From Rhodobacterales bacterium (lineage in GTDB: Bacteria > Pseudomonadota > Alphaproteobacteria > Rhodobacterales > Rhodobacteraceae), in NCBI GenBank assembly GCA_013298485.1, contig JAAFHS010000151.1, forward strand, positions 1 to 6,579: DNA of 6,579 bases. The letters run 5' to 3'. The notes under the pieces were generated by a model. That model searched no databases. It was not told the DNA's origin and saw only the letters and a program-made list of their open reading frames with translations. The translations under genes were made by a program, and so were the position numbers. The stretch's first letter is position 1, and the number at the start of each line of letters is the position of its first letter. Of the stretch, positions 1 through 6,579 are shown in pieces.

Positions 1-17
1 CAGCCGCCTTTGCCCCA

Positions 18-2788
18 TCAGCCCGCTGCCCGTTCCGCGCCATCGGCAATCGCCTGACGCAGCTTTTCTCAAGCGACTCCTGCCGGGGTTTCTGGTGCAG
101 TTTCAGGCCGAACATGTCTTTGACATAGAATGTATCCACGACCTGCGCCCCGTAGGTGACGATGACGGCGCTGGCGATGTAGATGTTGTTGGATGCCAAT
201 GTGCGGGTCAGGTCATAGAGCAGACCGGGACGATCGCGGGTATCCACCTCGATGATCGTGTAGATCTCCGATCCTTCGTTGTCGAAGGTGATGTGGGTCG
301 GAAAGCGGAATTCGCGGTCGCGTTTTTTCACGCGGTCGCGGTCTTTCAACGCCTCGCGCGCGATCACCTCGCCGCGCAGGGTTTTTTCGATCATGCCGCG
401 CAGGCGGGGCAGGCGGCTGACCTCATAGGGTTTGCCTTCGGCGTCCTGCACCCAGAATACGGCGGTGGCATAGCCATCCTTGGACGTATAGGTGCGCGCG
501 TCCACGACATTGGCGCCGACCAGCGCAAGGGCACCCGCAAGGCGCGAAAAGATGCCGGGGTGATCGACCAGCGCAAAGCAGGCCCGCGTTGCGTCGCGGT
601 CCAGATCGGGGTGCAGGTCGATGCGGATTTCATCATCGGGCAGATTGATCAGAAGGCGCGCAAAAACGGTATGGGTCGCGGTCGAAAGCCCCTGCCAGTA
701 GGGCGCATAATGCCGCCCCAGTTCTTCGCGCAGCAGTTTGGCATCCCAGCCGCCCAGCGTTTCGCGCAAGGCGCGCTTGGCCTCATTCGCGCGGTTCTCG
801 CGGTTGACGTTTTCCAGACCGCCTTCCAGCGCATCTGCGGTGTCGCGGTAGAGCTGGCGCAGCAGCATGGCCTTCCAGTTGTTCCACGTGCCCGGCCCGA
901 CGCCCCGGATATCGCAGACCGTGAGGACGGTGAGCAGATCCAGCCGCTTGCGCGTCTTCACCGCCTTGGCGAAATCGCGCACGGTGCGCGGGTCGCCGAT
1001 ATCGCGCTTTTGCGCCATGTCGGACATCAAAAGGTGATAGCGCACCAGCCAGTCGACGGTTTCCGTCTCTTCAACTGTCAGGCCAAGGCGGGGGGCGACG
1101 CGGCGGGCGATCTGCGCGCCAAGGATCGAATGATCCTCAGGCCGGCCCTTGCCGATGTCATGCATCAGCAGGGCCACGTAAATCACCTTGCGGTTCACCC
1201 CCTCTTTCAGGATGGCGCTGGACAGGGGCAGATCTTCGACCAGCTCACCCCGTTCGATCTGCGCGAGCGTGCTGATCGTCTGGATGATATGTTCGTCCAC
1301 CGTGTAGTGGTGATAGACGTTGAACTGCATCATCGCGACGATCGGTTCGAATTCGGGGATGAAGGCGGCCAGAACGCCAAGTTCATTCATGCGCCGTAGC
1401 GCACGCTCTGGATTGCCATGTTTCAGCATCAGGTCGAGGAAGATCTGCGTGGCTTCCGCATCCTCGCGCATCGCATCGTCAATCAGGTGCAGGTTGCCCG
1501 CGATCAGGCGCATGACATTGGGATGGATCAGATAACCCGTGCGCAGCGATTCCTCGAAAATCCGCAGGAAATTCAGATTGTCTGCCAGGAACGCCTTGGC
1601 ATCGACGGCATCAATGCGCCCCTGCACCAGCTTTAACCCCGCCCGCACGGGTTTGTTGCGCCTCAGGAACCCCATGATCCGCGCCTCGCCTTTGGCATGG
1701 CGCGCCTCAAGCTGTGTCAGAAACACGGTTGTCAGTTCGCCGACGCGGGTTGCATGGCGAAAGTAGTCCTGCATGAAATGTTCCACGGCCCGCCGCCCAC
1801 CGGCATCGCGGTAGCCCATGCGCGCCGCAACCTCGACCTGCGCATCAAAGGTCAGCTGTTCGGTGGCGCGCCCGGCGATATAGTGCAGATGGCAGCGCAC
1901 GGCCCACAGGAAATTTTCTGCCCGCGCGAAGGCATCGAATTCGTCGCGGTTCAAAAGGCCCGCTGCAACCAGCCCTTCGGCGGTGGGGGCGCGGTGCAGA
2001 TACTTGCCGATCCAGTACAGGGTCTGCAGATCGCGCAGGCCCCCTTTGCCTTCTTTGACATTCGGTTCCAGAACATAGCGCTGGCCGCCCTGGCGTTTGT
2101 GGCGTTCGGCGCGTTCGGCAAGTTTTGCCTCGATGAAACCGGGGCCGGTGCTGCGGAAGAGGCCCGACCACAACTGATCGTCCAGATCGCGGGCAAGCCG
2201 GGGATCACCGGTGATGTGGCGATGTTCCAGCAAGGCGGTGCGGATCGTGATGTCTTCGCGCCCAAGCCGGAGGCATTCCGCGACACTGCGGGTGGCATGG
2301 CCGACTTTCAGCTTCAGGTCCCACAGGATGTACAGCATCGATTCGATGACGGATTCGGCCCAGGGCGTGACTTTCCACGGGATCAGAAACAGCAGATCGA
2401 CGTCGGAAAACGGGGCCATTTCCGCGCGGCCGTAACCGCCCACGGCCAGCACGGCGATCCGTTCGGCGTCGGTTGGATTTGGCAGGCGGTGCAGGTGCTG
2501 CACGGCGACATCGAATGCGGCGCGTATCAGCGTATCGGTCATCGCAGACAAGGCGGTGGTCACGGCATGCGACTCTTGCGGATGATCGGCAAACCGCGCC
2601 GCAATCGCGGCCGTCTGTTCCGTCCGAAAACGCCCGAGATGCTGCACGGTGATGCTGCGCGCAGCCTTGGCATCAGGGACATCCTGCAAGGCTGCGGCAA
2701 TCGCATCCATGCCGAAGTCCGCCTGATCCAACACCGTCCCCGGCTGTGACAAGGGGGCCGGTATCACATTGCTGGCCGTGTCAGGCAT
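18..2788 (-). CDS. glnD: Bifunctional [protein-PII] uridylyltransferase / uridylyl-removing enzyme, with an apparent 1-base frameshift near the 3' end
   Basis: GlnD adds UMP to PII proteins (GlnB/GlnK) when glutamine is low and removes it when glutamine is high; it is the cytosolic nitrogen sensor. Translating the minus strand from ATG 2786-2788 gives a continuous frame for 908 residues. Visible parts: nucleotidyltransferase motif GGYGRAEMAPFSDVD (117-131) with the paired Asp of the active site; EPNVKEGKGGLRD (241-253); HD phosphohydrolase domain with H500, MHDIGKG (542-548) and D626; and two ACT domains, about 735-815 (DHPGIFSRLAGAL) and 843-900 (RDRPGLLYDLTRTL). At codon 908 the T run at 64-67 seems one base short. 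Adding one base gives EKKLRQAIADGAERAAG and a TGA at 18-20, a 923-residue protein, the usual family length. Uncorrected, the frame stays open to the window edge. The start lies 14 bases after the lipoprotein stop with no clear Shine-Dalgarno, which suggests translational coupling. Identity is very secure; the cause of the shift is not. Confidence 0.95.
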
Positions 2789-2802
2789 CGGTCTGGTGTC
2801 GG

Positions 2803-3981
2803 TCAGAACCCGCCCCCGCCAAAGCTGCGCGGTGCAGGCTCGATCACGCGGGCCGTGCCGTTCTGCACCTGCATGATGGCAAGGCCGCGTTCGTTGGTGC
2901 CGTTGGGCAGGAACCGGAAAATCCCGTTGACACCTTCGAAACCTGCGGCCTGGGTCAGGCCACGGCTGCTGAACGCATCCGCATTTCCCTGCCGGATCAG
3001 GGCGCCGATGGCGGCGATGCCGTCATAGGCAAGGGCCGCGATAGGTTCGGGTGCCGCATTGTAGGCCGCCTGATAGCGCGAGACGAACTGGGGATAGCGC
3101 GTCGGGTCCGGCAGTGTGAACCAGCCGCCCTGCAGACCAGGCAGCGCCAGAACCTCGCGCGGGGTATCCCAGCGCGAGATGCCGACAAACCGCTGCATCG
3201 CCGGATCAACCCCGTTATCACGCAGCGTCTGTGAGATCAGGGGCAATGCACCGACGGGTGTCGCCGTCAGAAAGACCGCATTTGCCCCGCTGTTGCGCAC
3301 GCCATCGGCAATGCCCGGGCCGGCGGTGGTGATGCCGTTCTGGGACAGCTCGTATCCGAAAACACCCGCAACGGTGCCGCCGGCGCGCGAAATCGCGGCC
3401 TCCATCGCGGCGCGGCCTGCGTTGCCTGCGACATCCTTGTCATGCACGATGGCAATGCGCGGCGCGCCGTTACGGACGGCATAGTTGGCAAGCCGCGCGG
3501 CGATGTTGGGGTATGTGGTGCCCAGCACATAGACATTGCCACCGGCAACATCGGCGTTGTTTGAAAATGACAGGACGTTGATGCCGCGGGCAGAGACGGC
3601 GACCCCGGCGGCATTCGCCTCGATCCCGTTCAAGGGCCCGAGGATGATGGCGGCGCCTTCGTCCGCAGCCTTGGTCGCCATCGCGGCGGCCTGGGCGGGC
3701 GATCCGGCGGTGTTGTAGACCCGCAGGTCGATCGCGGCCCCGGACAGGTCCGAAATCGCAAGCCGGGCCGCCTGCACCAGGTTCCGCGCCAAGAGTTCGT
3801 CCTGCGCGGACCCCGACCCGCCCGGCACAAGCAGCGCCACGGGCACGGGTGACGATGTATCAAGGCGCGGGCCGGACTGACCGCCGCCGACAGGAACGCA
3901 GGCTGCAAGGCCGATGGACGCGAGGGCGATAACGGCAAAACGGCCCAGCGACTTGCGGGCCTTGTGTAAAACGGACAACAT
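2803..3981 (-). CDS. Penicillin-binding protein activator-like lipoprotein (periplasmic-binding-protein type I fold, LpoA-related)
   Basis: This is a 392-residue exported lipoprotein. The N-terminus has a basic stretch (HKARKSLGR, 6-14), a hydrophobic core and lipobox LAAC with the lipidated cysteine at 28. The next residues are V and P rather than Asp, which by the usual Lol rule predicts outer-membrane sorting. After a Gly-rich linker, residues about 46-375 look like a type I periplasmic-binding-protein fold (PVALLVPGGSG at 46-56; IILGPLNG at 112-119). In E. coli, LpoA stimulates PBP1A; this protein matches only the C-terminal half of that 678-residue protein and lacks its helical N-terminal domain. 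Activation of a penicillin-binding protein is therefore inferred from family naming, and an orphan ABC-type amino-acid sensor is the alternative. A GGGGAAG ribosome-binding site (3986-3992) precedes the ATG by 4 bases. It ends in a Gly-rich tail (SFGGGGF) and is followed closely by glnD, probably in one transcript. Confidence 0.85.
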   Translation of the reverse strand: MLSVLHKARKSLGRFAVIALASIGLAACVPVGGGQSGPRLDTSSPVPVALLVPGGSGSAQDELLARNLVQAARLAISDLSGAAIDLRVYNTAGSPAQAAAMATKAADEGAAIILGPLNGIEANAAGVAVSARGINVLSFSNNADVAGGNVYVLGTTYPNIAARLANYAVRNGAPRIAIVHDKDVAGNAGRAAMEAAISRAGGTVAGVFGYELSQNGITTAGPGIADGVRNSGANAVFLTATPVGALPLISQTLRDNGVDPAMQRFVGISRWDTPREVLALPGLQGGWFTLPDPTRYPQFVSRYQAAYNAAPEPIAALAYDGIAAIGALIRQGNADAFSSRGLTQAAGFEGVNGIFRFLPNGTNERGLAIMQVQNGTARVIEPAPRSFGGGGF

Positions 3982-4023
3982 GTGACTTCCCCACCAAAGG
4001 ATGCAGACAGCAGATCAGGGTAG

Positions 4024-4051
4024 CGTATAGCGGAAGTGGCGTAGAAGTAAA
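4024..4051 (-). promoter_or_regulatory. Candidate sigma-70-type promoter for the lipoprotein-glnD operon
   Basis: Read on the minus strand, TTTACT (4051-4046) and TATACG (4029-4024) are separated by 16 bases. Each matches 4 of 6 consensus positions (TTGACA, TATAAT). The -10 box lies about 42 bases before the lipoprotein ATG, leaving a short leader that contains the Shine-Dalgarno. This is the only such pair I found in the gap; no transcription data support it. Confidence 0.4.
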
Positions 4052-4056
4052 CTTGT

Positions 4057-4063
4057 GAGGGGG
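4057..4063 (+). promoter_or_regulatory. Shine-Dalgarno site that fixes the TTG start of rsmI
   Basis: GAGGGGG lies 7 bases before TTG 4071-4073. The TTG at 4053 in the same frame is followed immediately by TGA, so it cannot serve. The first internal Met is residue 60, inside the conserved core, so the TTG with this site is the only sensible start. Confidence 0.7.
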
Positions 4064-4070
4064 CCTGACT

Positions 4071-4958
4071 TTGACGATCGGCACATCATCTCCGACATGG
4101 TCACCGGATGCGCGCAGGGTTCCGGCGGGGCTGCATTTCGTGGCAACGCCGATCGGGGCGGCCCGCGATATCACGCTGCGCGCGCTGGATGTGCTGGCGG
4201 GCGCGGATGTGCTGGCCGCCGAAGATACACGCACGCTGCGGCATCTGATGGAAATCCATGGCGTGGCCCTGGCAGGGCGTCCGGTGATCGCCTTTCACGA
4301 ACATAACTGGGAGGCCGTCAGACCCAAGCTGATGCGCGCCCTGGCGGATGGAAAATCAGTGGCCTATGCGTCCGAGGCGGGCACGCCGCTGGTCGCGGAC
4401 CCCGGCTATCAGCTGAGCCGGGCCGCGATTGAGGCGGGGGTGCCGGTGATCGCGGCACCGGGTGCGTCGGCGGTGCTGTGCGCGCTGATGGTATCGGGAT
4501 TGCCAAGTGACCGCTTTCTGTTTGCAGGCTTTCCACCGGCAACCAGCAAGGCGCGGCGGGATTTTCTGGGTGATCTGGCGGCGGTTCAGGCGACAGTGAT
4601 CCTGTACGAATCCCCGAAACGCCTTCAGGCCCTGCTGGCGGCGCTTGTGGAGACGCATGGCGCAGACCGCCGGGTGGTGGTCTGCCGCGAGTTGACCAAG
4701 AAGTTCGAGGAGGTGCTGCGCGGGTCGGCGTCTGAGGTCGGGGCGGCGCTGGAGGGCCGGGATATCCGGGGGGAGATCGTTGTCCTGCTGGACCGCGCGC
4801 CGCGGGCGGCACCGTCGGCGGATGATATCGCCATGGCGATGTCGCATGCGCTGACGACGATGACGCTGAAGGATGCGGCGGCGGATGTGGCACGCGCCTT
4901 CGGCATTCCGAAGCGCGATGCCTATCAGCTGGGTCTGGCACTGGCGGGTGATGCATGA
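4071..4958 (+). CDS. rsmI: 16S rRNA (cytidine1402-2'-O)-methyltransferase RsmI
   Basis: RsmI uses S-adenosylmethionine to methylate the 2'-OH of C1402 in the 16S rRNA decoding centre, in the cytosol on the 30S subunit. The 295-residue product has the tetrapyrrole-methylase-type fold: FVATPIG (23-29) followed by DITLRALDVL (33-42); AAEDTRTLRHLM (49-60); SEAGTPLVADPGY (101-113); APGASAVLCAL (129-139) and GLPSDRFLFAGFPP (143-156); ILYESPKRL (177-185); RELTKKFEE (206-214). A C-terminal helical segment (TLKDAAADVARAFGIPKRDA, 265-284) matches the extra domain of the family. The start is TTG, with a 20-residue polar leader before the core. Two positions differ from the commonest family pattern as I recall it: TPIGA instead of TPIGN (A30) and SEAGTP instead of SDAGTP. 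The stop overlaps the yraN start as ATGA, so the two are translationally coupled. Confidence 0.95.
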   Translation: MTIGTSSPTWSPDARRVPAGLHFVATPIGAARDITLRALDVLAGADVLAAEDTRTLRHLMEIHGVALAGRPVIAFHEHNWEAVRPKLMRALADGKSVAYASEAGTPLVADPGYQLSRAAIEAGVPVIAAPGASAVLCALMVSGLPSDRFLFAGFPPATSKARRDFLGDLAAVQATVILYESPKRLQALLAALVETHGADRRVVVCRELTKKFEEVLRGSASEVGAALEGRDIRGEIVVLLDRAPRAAPSADDIAMAMSHALTTMTLKDAAADVARAFGIPKRDAYQLGLALAGDA

Positions 4959-5308
4959 CGGGCGCGCGGTCGTATCACGCGGGCCTCGCGGCGGAGGATC
5001 AGGTGGCGCAGCATTACGCGCGGTCGGGTCGCGCCATTGCAGCGCGGCGCTGGCGGGGCGAGGCGGGCGAGATTGATCTGATCGCGCGGGACGGGGCGAT
5101 GGTGATCTTCATCGAAGTGAAGCAAAGCGGCAGTCATGCGCGCGCGGCAGAGCATCTGACGCAGCACCAGTTTGCGCGGATTTACAACGCGGCCGCGGAA
5201 TTTCTGGGGGGTGAGCCTGCGGGCGAGCTGACGGAGGTGCGCTTTGATGTGGCGCTGGTGGATGGCACCGGGCGGATTGAAATCATTGAAAACGCCTACA
5301 CCGCCTGA
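4955..5308 (+). CDS. yraN: YraN family (UPF0102) protein with endonuclease-like fold
   Basis: This is a 117-residue protein of the UPF0102 family, the usual length. The family has a restriction-endonuclease-like (PD-(D/E)XK) core but its biochemical role is not firmly settled. The expected residues are present: GEIDLIA (38-44, E39 and D41), then FIEVK (52-56, E54 and K56), with RFDVALV (96-102) closing the fold. The usual T-R after EVK is replaced by QS. No signal peptide or membrane segment is visible, so it should be cytosolic. Its ATG overlaps the rsmI stop by 4 bases, and there is only a weak purine-rich string before it, consistent with coupling. yraN next to rsmI is a widespread arrangement in Proteobacteria, which strengthens the call. 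Confidence 0.93.
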   Translation: MTGARSYHAGLAAEDQVAQHYARSGRAIAARRWRGEAGEIDLIARDGAMVIFIEVKQSGSHARAAEHLTQHQFARIYNAAAEFLGGEPAGELTEVRFDVALVDGTGRIEIIENAYTA

Positions 5309-5374
5309 AAGCGGGCGATTGCAACCCCGTGCGGCTTGCGCCAATGAAGTCAAAGCCACGACCGGAGAAAGATC
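5309..5374 (+). promoter_or_regulatory. Short gap between yraN and gshB with the gshB ribosome-binding site
   Basis: These 66 bases contain no convincing terminator or promoter. GGAG at 5364-5367 lies 7 bases before the gshB ATG and is a strong Shine-Dalgarno. The gap suggests that gshB is read through from rsmI-yraN, though its own promoter cannot be excluded. Confidence 0.5.
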
Positions 5375-6322
5375 ATGCCCTTGAAAGTCGCCCTGCAGAT
5401 GGATCCGATCGGGGCCGTCAATATCAACGCGGACAGCACGTTCCGGATCGCGCTGGAGGCGCAGGCGCGCGGGCATCATCTGTTTTTCTACACGCCCGAC
5501 AAACTGGCCTTTGTCGAGGGCCGGGTGATGGCGCGCGGATGTCCGATCGAGGTGCGGCGCGAGGTCGGGAACGATGTCAGCTACGGGCCCGAGACAGATG
5601 TTGATCTGGGCGACTATGATGTCGTCTGGCTGCGGCAGGACCCGCCGTTCGACATGGGTTACATCACGACGACACATCTGTTGGAGATGATCCATCCCAA
5701 AACGCTGGTGGTCAATGATCCGTTCTGGGTGCGCAACAGCCCGGAAAAGCTGCTGGTGCTGCGGTTTGCGGACCTGACGCCGCCGACGGCGATTGCGCGT
5801 GATCTGGCGACGATCCGCGCGTTCAAAGCGCGGCATGGGGATATCATCCTGAAGCCGCTTTACGGCAATGGCGGCGCAGGCGTGTTCCGGCTGGACCCGA
5901 ATGACCGGAGCCTGTCGTCTTTGCACGAGCTGTTCATGGGAATCAACCGCGAGCCGCTGATCGTGCAGAAATTTCTGCCCGACGTGGCAAAGGGCGACAA
6001 GCGCGTGATCCTGGTGGACGGTGAGCCCGTGGGCGCGATCAACCGGGTGCCGCAGGCGGGCGAGACGCGGTCGAACATGCATGTCGGCGGGCGGCCAGAA
6101 AAGGTGGGCCTGACCGCCCGCGATCTGGAAATCTGCGCGAAGATCGGCCCTGTTCTGCGGGAAAAGGGGCAGGTGTTCGTGGGCATCGACGTGATCGGCG
6201 ACTGGCTGACGGAAATCAACGTGACCTCGCCCACCGGGATACAGGAGCTGGAGCGGTTTGACGGCACCAATGCCGCCGCACGGATCTGGGAGGTGATTGA
6301 GGCGAAACGGGGGAAAAATTGA
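5375..6322 (+). CDS. gshB: Glutathione synthetase (ATP-grasp)
   Basis: GshB joins glycine to gamma-glutamylcysteine with ATP, the second step of glutathione synthesis in the cytosol. The 315-residue length is normal for the bacterial enzyme. Visible family features: N-terminal VALQMDPIGAVNINADSTF (5-23); DVVWLRQDPPFDMGY (82-96); NDPFWVRNSPEKLLVL (114-129); the ATP-grasp part with LKPLYGNGGAGVF (159-171, Gly-rich loop), QKFLPDVAKGDKRVILVDG (198-216), SNMHVGG (233-239) and the metal/substrate segment GIDVIGDWLTEINVTSPTGI (270-289). Nothing essential appears missing. The start is the ATG 7 bases after GGAG. It is third in the apparent rsmI-yraN-gshB operon, and its stop codon lies inside a perfect hairpin that may end the transcript. 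Confidence 0.97.
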   Translation: MPLKVALQMDPIGAVNINADSTFRIALEAQARGHHLFFYTPDKLAFVEGRVMARGCPIEVRREVGNDVSYGPETDVDLGDYDVVWLRQDPPFDMGYITTTHLLEMIHPKTLVVNDPFWVRNSPEKLLVLRFADLTPPTAIARDLATIRAFKARHGDIILKPLYGNGGAGVFRLDPNDRSLSSLHELFMGINREPLIVQKFLPDVAKGDKRVILVDGEPVGAINRVPQAGETRSNMHVGGRPEKVGLTARDLEICAKIGPVLREKGQVFVGIDVIGDWLTEINVTSPTGIQELERFDGTNAAARIWEVIEAKRGKN

Positions 6323-6336
6323 CGGCTGTCAATTTT
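6315..6336 (+). terminator. Perfect 9-bp inverted repeat on the gshB stop codon, possible terminator
   Basis: AAAATTGAC (6315-6323), a GGCT loop and GTCAATTTT (6328-6336) form an exact inverted repeat. It has the shape of an intrinsic terminator whose U-run is part of the stem, and the A-run on the other arm would make it bidirectional. Only two of nine pairs are G-C and the T-run is just four bases, so it would be weak. Its place at the operon end supports the role. A protein-binding site is the alternative. Confidence 0.5.
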
Positions 6337-6439
6337 CAGGATTTTATATGTTAATCAAATAGATAATGTTTTTATAACAGGTCTCTGTTAAGACTTTTGA
6401 AACATTCCGTGATCGGACCACGCCGGGAAAGGGAGTGGC
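6337..6439 (+). promoter_or_regulatory. AT-rich promoter region upstream of the gene at 6440
   Basis: Bases 6337-6400 contain 16 G/C in 64 (25%), in sharp contrast to the GC-rich flanks. A candidate promoter is TTAATC (6351-6356), 16-base spacer, TATAAC (6373-6378): the -10 box matches 5 of 6, the -35 box only 3 of 6. The AT-rich sequence could act as an UP-type element. The rest (6401-6439) is the leader, with GGGAG at 6431-6435 four bases before the ATG. No open reading frame of interest lies here. Confidence 0.5.
6375..6390. repeat. 16-base palindrome, possible operator
   Basis: TAACAG (6375-6380), GTCT, CTGTTA (6385-6390) is an exact 6-bp inverted repeat. Its left arm overlaps the candidate -10 box TATAAC, a position typical of repressor sites. 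I do not recognise the motif as a known LexA, FnrL or PpsR site. A short RNA hairpin in the leader is another possibility. Confidence 0.35.
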
Positions 6440-6579
6440 ATGAGCCTGCGCCTGACCATGCTGAATCTGTTCTTTCGCGGCATCGCGAAGCCGCATTTGC
6501 GCCGCACGACTGATCCGGGCCGCGCCAAGCGCATGTTTGCCATCACTGCAGGCCTTTTTCTGTCGCACGGACGGCAGGT
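6440..6579 (+). CDS. N-terminal fragment of a probable alpha/beta-hydrolase family protein (cut by window edge)
   Basis: The ATG at 6440 follows GGGAG by 4 bases and opens a frame that continues to the window end, giving 46 residues. It begins MSLRLTMLNLFFRGIAKPHL and continues with a basic, Arg-rich helix (RRTTDPGRAKRMF). There is no signal-peptide cleavage pattern. The start resembles the N-terminal cap of alpha/beta hydrolases (esterase/lipase type) that I recall from Rhodobacteraceae, where a conserved Lys-Pro and a D-P motif precede the hydrolase core. No catalytic residue lies within the fragment, so the family call is tentative. It appears to be a separate transcription unit, set off from gshB by a hairpin and an AT-rich promoter region. 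Confidence 0.55.
   Translation, partial: MSLRLTMLNLFFRGIAKPHLRRTTDPGRAKRMFAITAGLFLSHGRQ

Larger units (their letters stand above)
3982..4070. promoter_or_regulatory. Divergent intergenic region between the lipoprotein gene and rsmI
   Basis: This 89-base gap separates two leftward genes from three rightward genes and must hold both sets of start signals unless transcription enters from outside. The leftward side has a recognisable promoter candidate and Shine-Dalgarno (listed separately). For the rightward side I find only weak -10-like strings (TAGAAG at 4042, TAAACT at 4048) with no matching -35 box. I see no clear palindromic operator. Confidence 0.6.

Noticed and set aside
95..1399. Long plus-strand open frame of 434 codons
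   Set aside because: It is antisense to glnD, whose frame carries all the expected GlnD motifs. The frame is open because of high GC and codon bias, and its product matches nothing I recognise.
1697..2749. Plus-strand open frame of 350 codons
   Set aside because: It is antisense to the nucleotidyltransferase part of glnD and has no ribosome-binding site or family motif.
4318..4956. Minus-strand open frame of 212 codons, very Pro-rich
   Set aside because: It is antisense to rsmI. The extreme Pro/Ser/Arg bias is an artefact of reading the opposite strand of GC-rich codons.
5313..5345. Possible stem in the yraN-gshB gap (GGCG with CGCC, CAA with TTG)
   Set aside because: The stem needs a four-base bulge and a large loop and has no T-run, so it is not supported as a terminator or riboswitch.
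4925..6082. Minus-strand open frame of 385 codons
   Set aside because: It lies opposite yraN and gshB, both secure genes. The His/Arg-rich composition is typical of a shadow frame in GC-rich DNA.
6344..6568. Minus-strand open frame of 74 codons after gshB
   Set aside because: It overlaps the convincing start and ribosome-binding site at 6440, and its end runs through the AT-rich promoter stretch. There is no recognisable motif.
1..6579. CRISPR array, insertion sequence, tRNA/rRNA or defence-type gene cluster
   Set aside because: Reading both strands showed no direct-repeat array, terminal inverted repeats with a transposase, or RNA gene. Nearly all the DNA is accounted for by conserved housekeeping genes.

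Overview
The window is GC-rich chromosomal housekeeping DNA from an alphaproteobacterium, most probably of the Rhodobacteraceae (Roseobacter/Rhodobacter group). This rests on recalled protein families and gene order: a penicillin-binding-protein-activator-like lipoprotein, rsmI, yraN and gshB side by side, with a GlnD of about 923 residues next to them. No database search was possible. I see no mobile element, CRISPR array, tRNA or rRNA, and no candidate for an undescribed multigene system.

Layout. Positions 18-2788 (minus strand) hold nearly all of glnD, the PII uridylyltransferase/uridylyl-removing enzyme. Its reading frame is intact until the last 15 codons, where one base appears to be missing from a run of T on the plus strand (64-67). 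The uncorrected frame therefore runs off the window without a stop, while the corrected frame stops at 18-20. Fourteen bases upstream lies a lipoprotein gene of the LpoA/periplasmic-binding-protein type I fold (2803-3981, minus), so the two genes probably form an operon read leftward from a promoter in the 89-base divergent gap 3982-4070.

Rightward from the same gap run rsmI (TTG start at 4071), yraN (overlapping rsmI by ATGA) and gshB (5375-6322). They form a compact operon of 16S rRNA methylation, a conserved nuclease-fold protein and glutathione synthesis. A 9-bp perfect hairpin sits on the gshB stop codon and may be a weak terminator. It is followed by a strikingly AT-rich stretch (16 G/C in 64 bases, 6337-6400) holding a candidate promoter and a 16-base palindrome. 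After it, a further gene starts at 6440 and is cut by the window edge; its 46 visible residues resemble the N-terminus of an alpha/beta-hydrolase family seen in Rhodobacteraceae.

Functionally the genes are not one pathway. They combine nitrogen-status signalling (GlnD), envelope lipoprotein function, ribosome modification and redox buffering. The most useful observations are the terminal glnD frameshift (sequencing error or real) and the AT-rich regulatory island after gshB.
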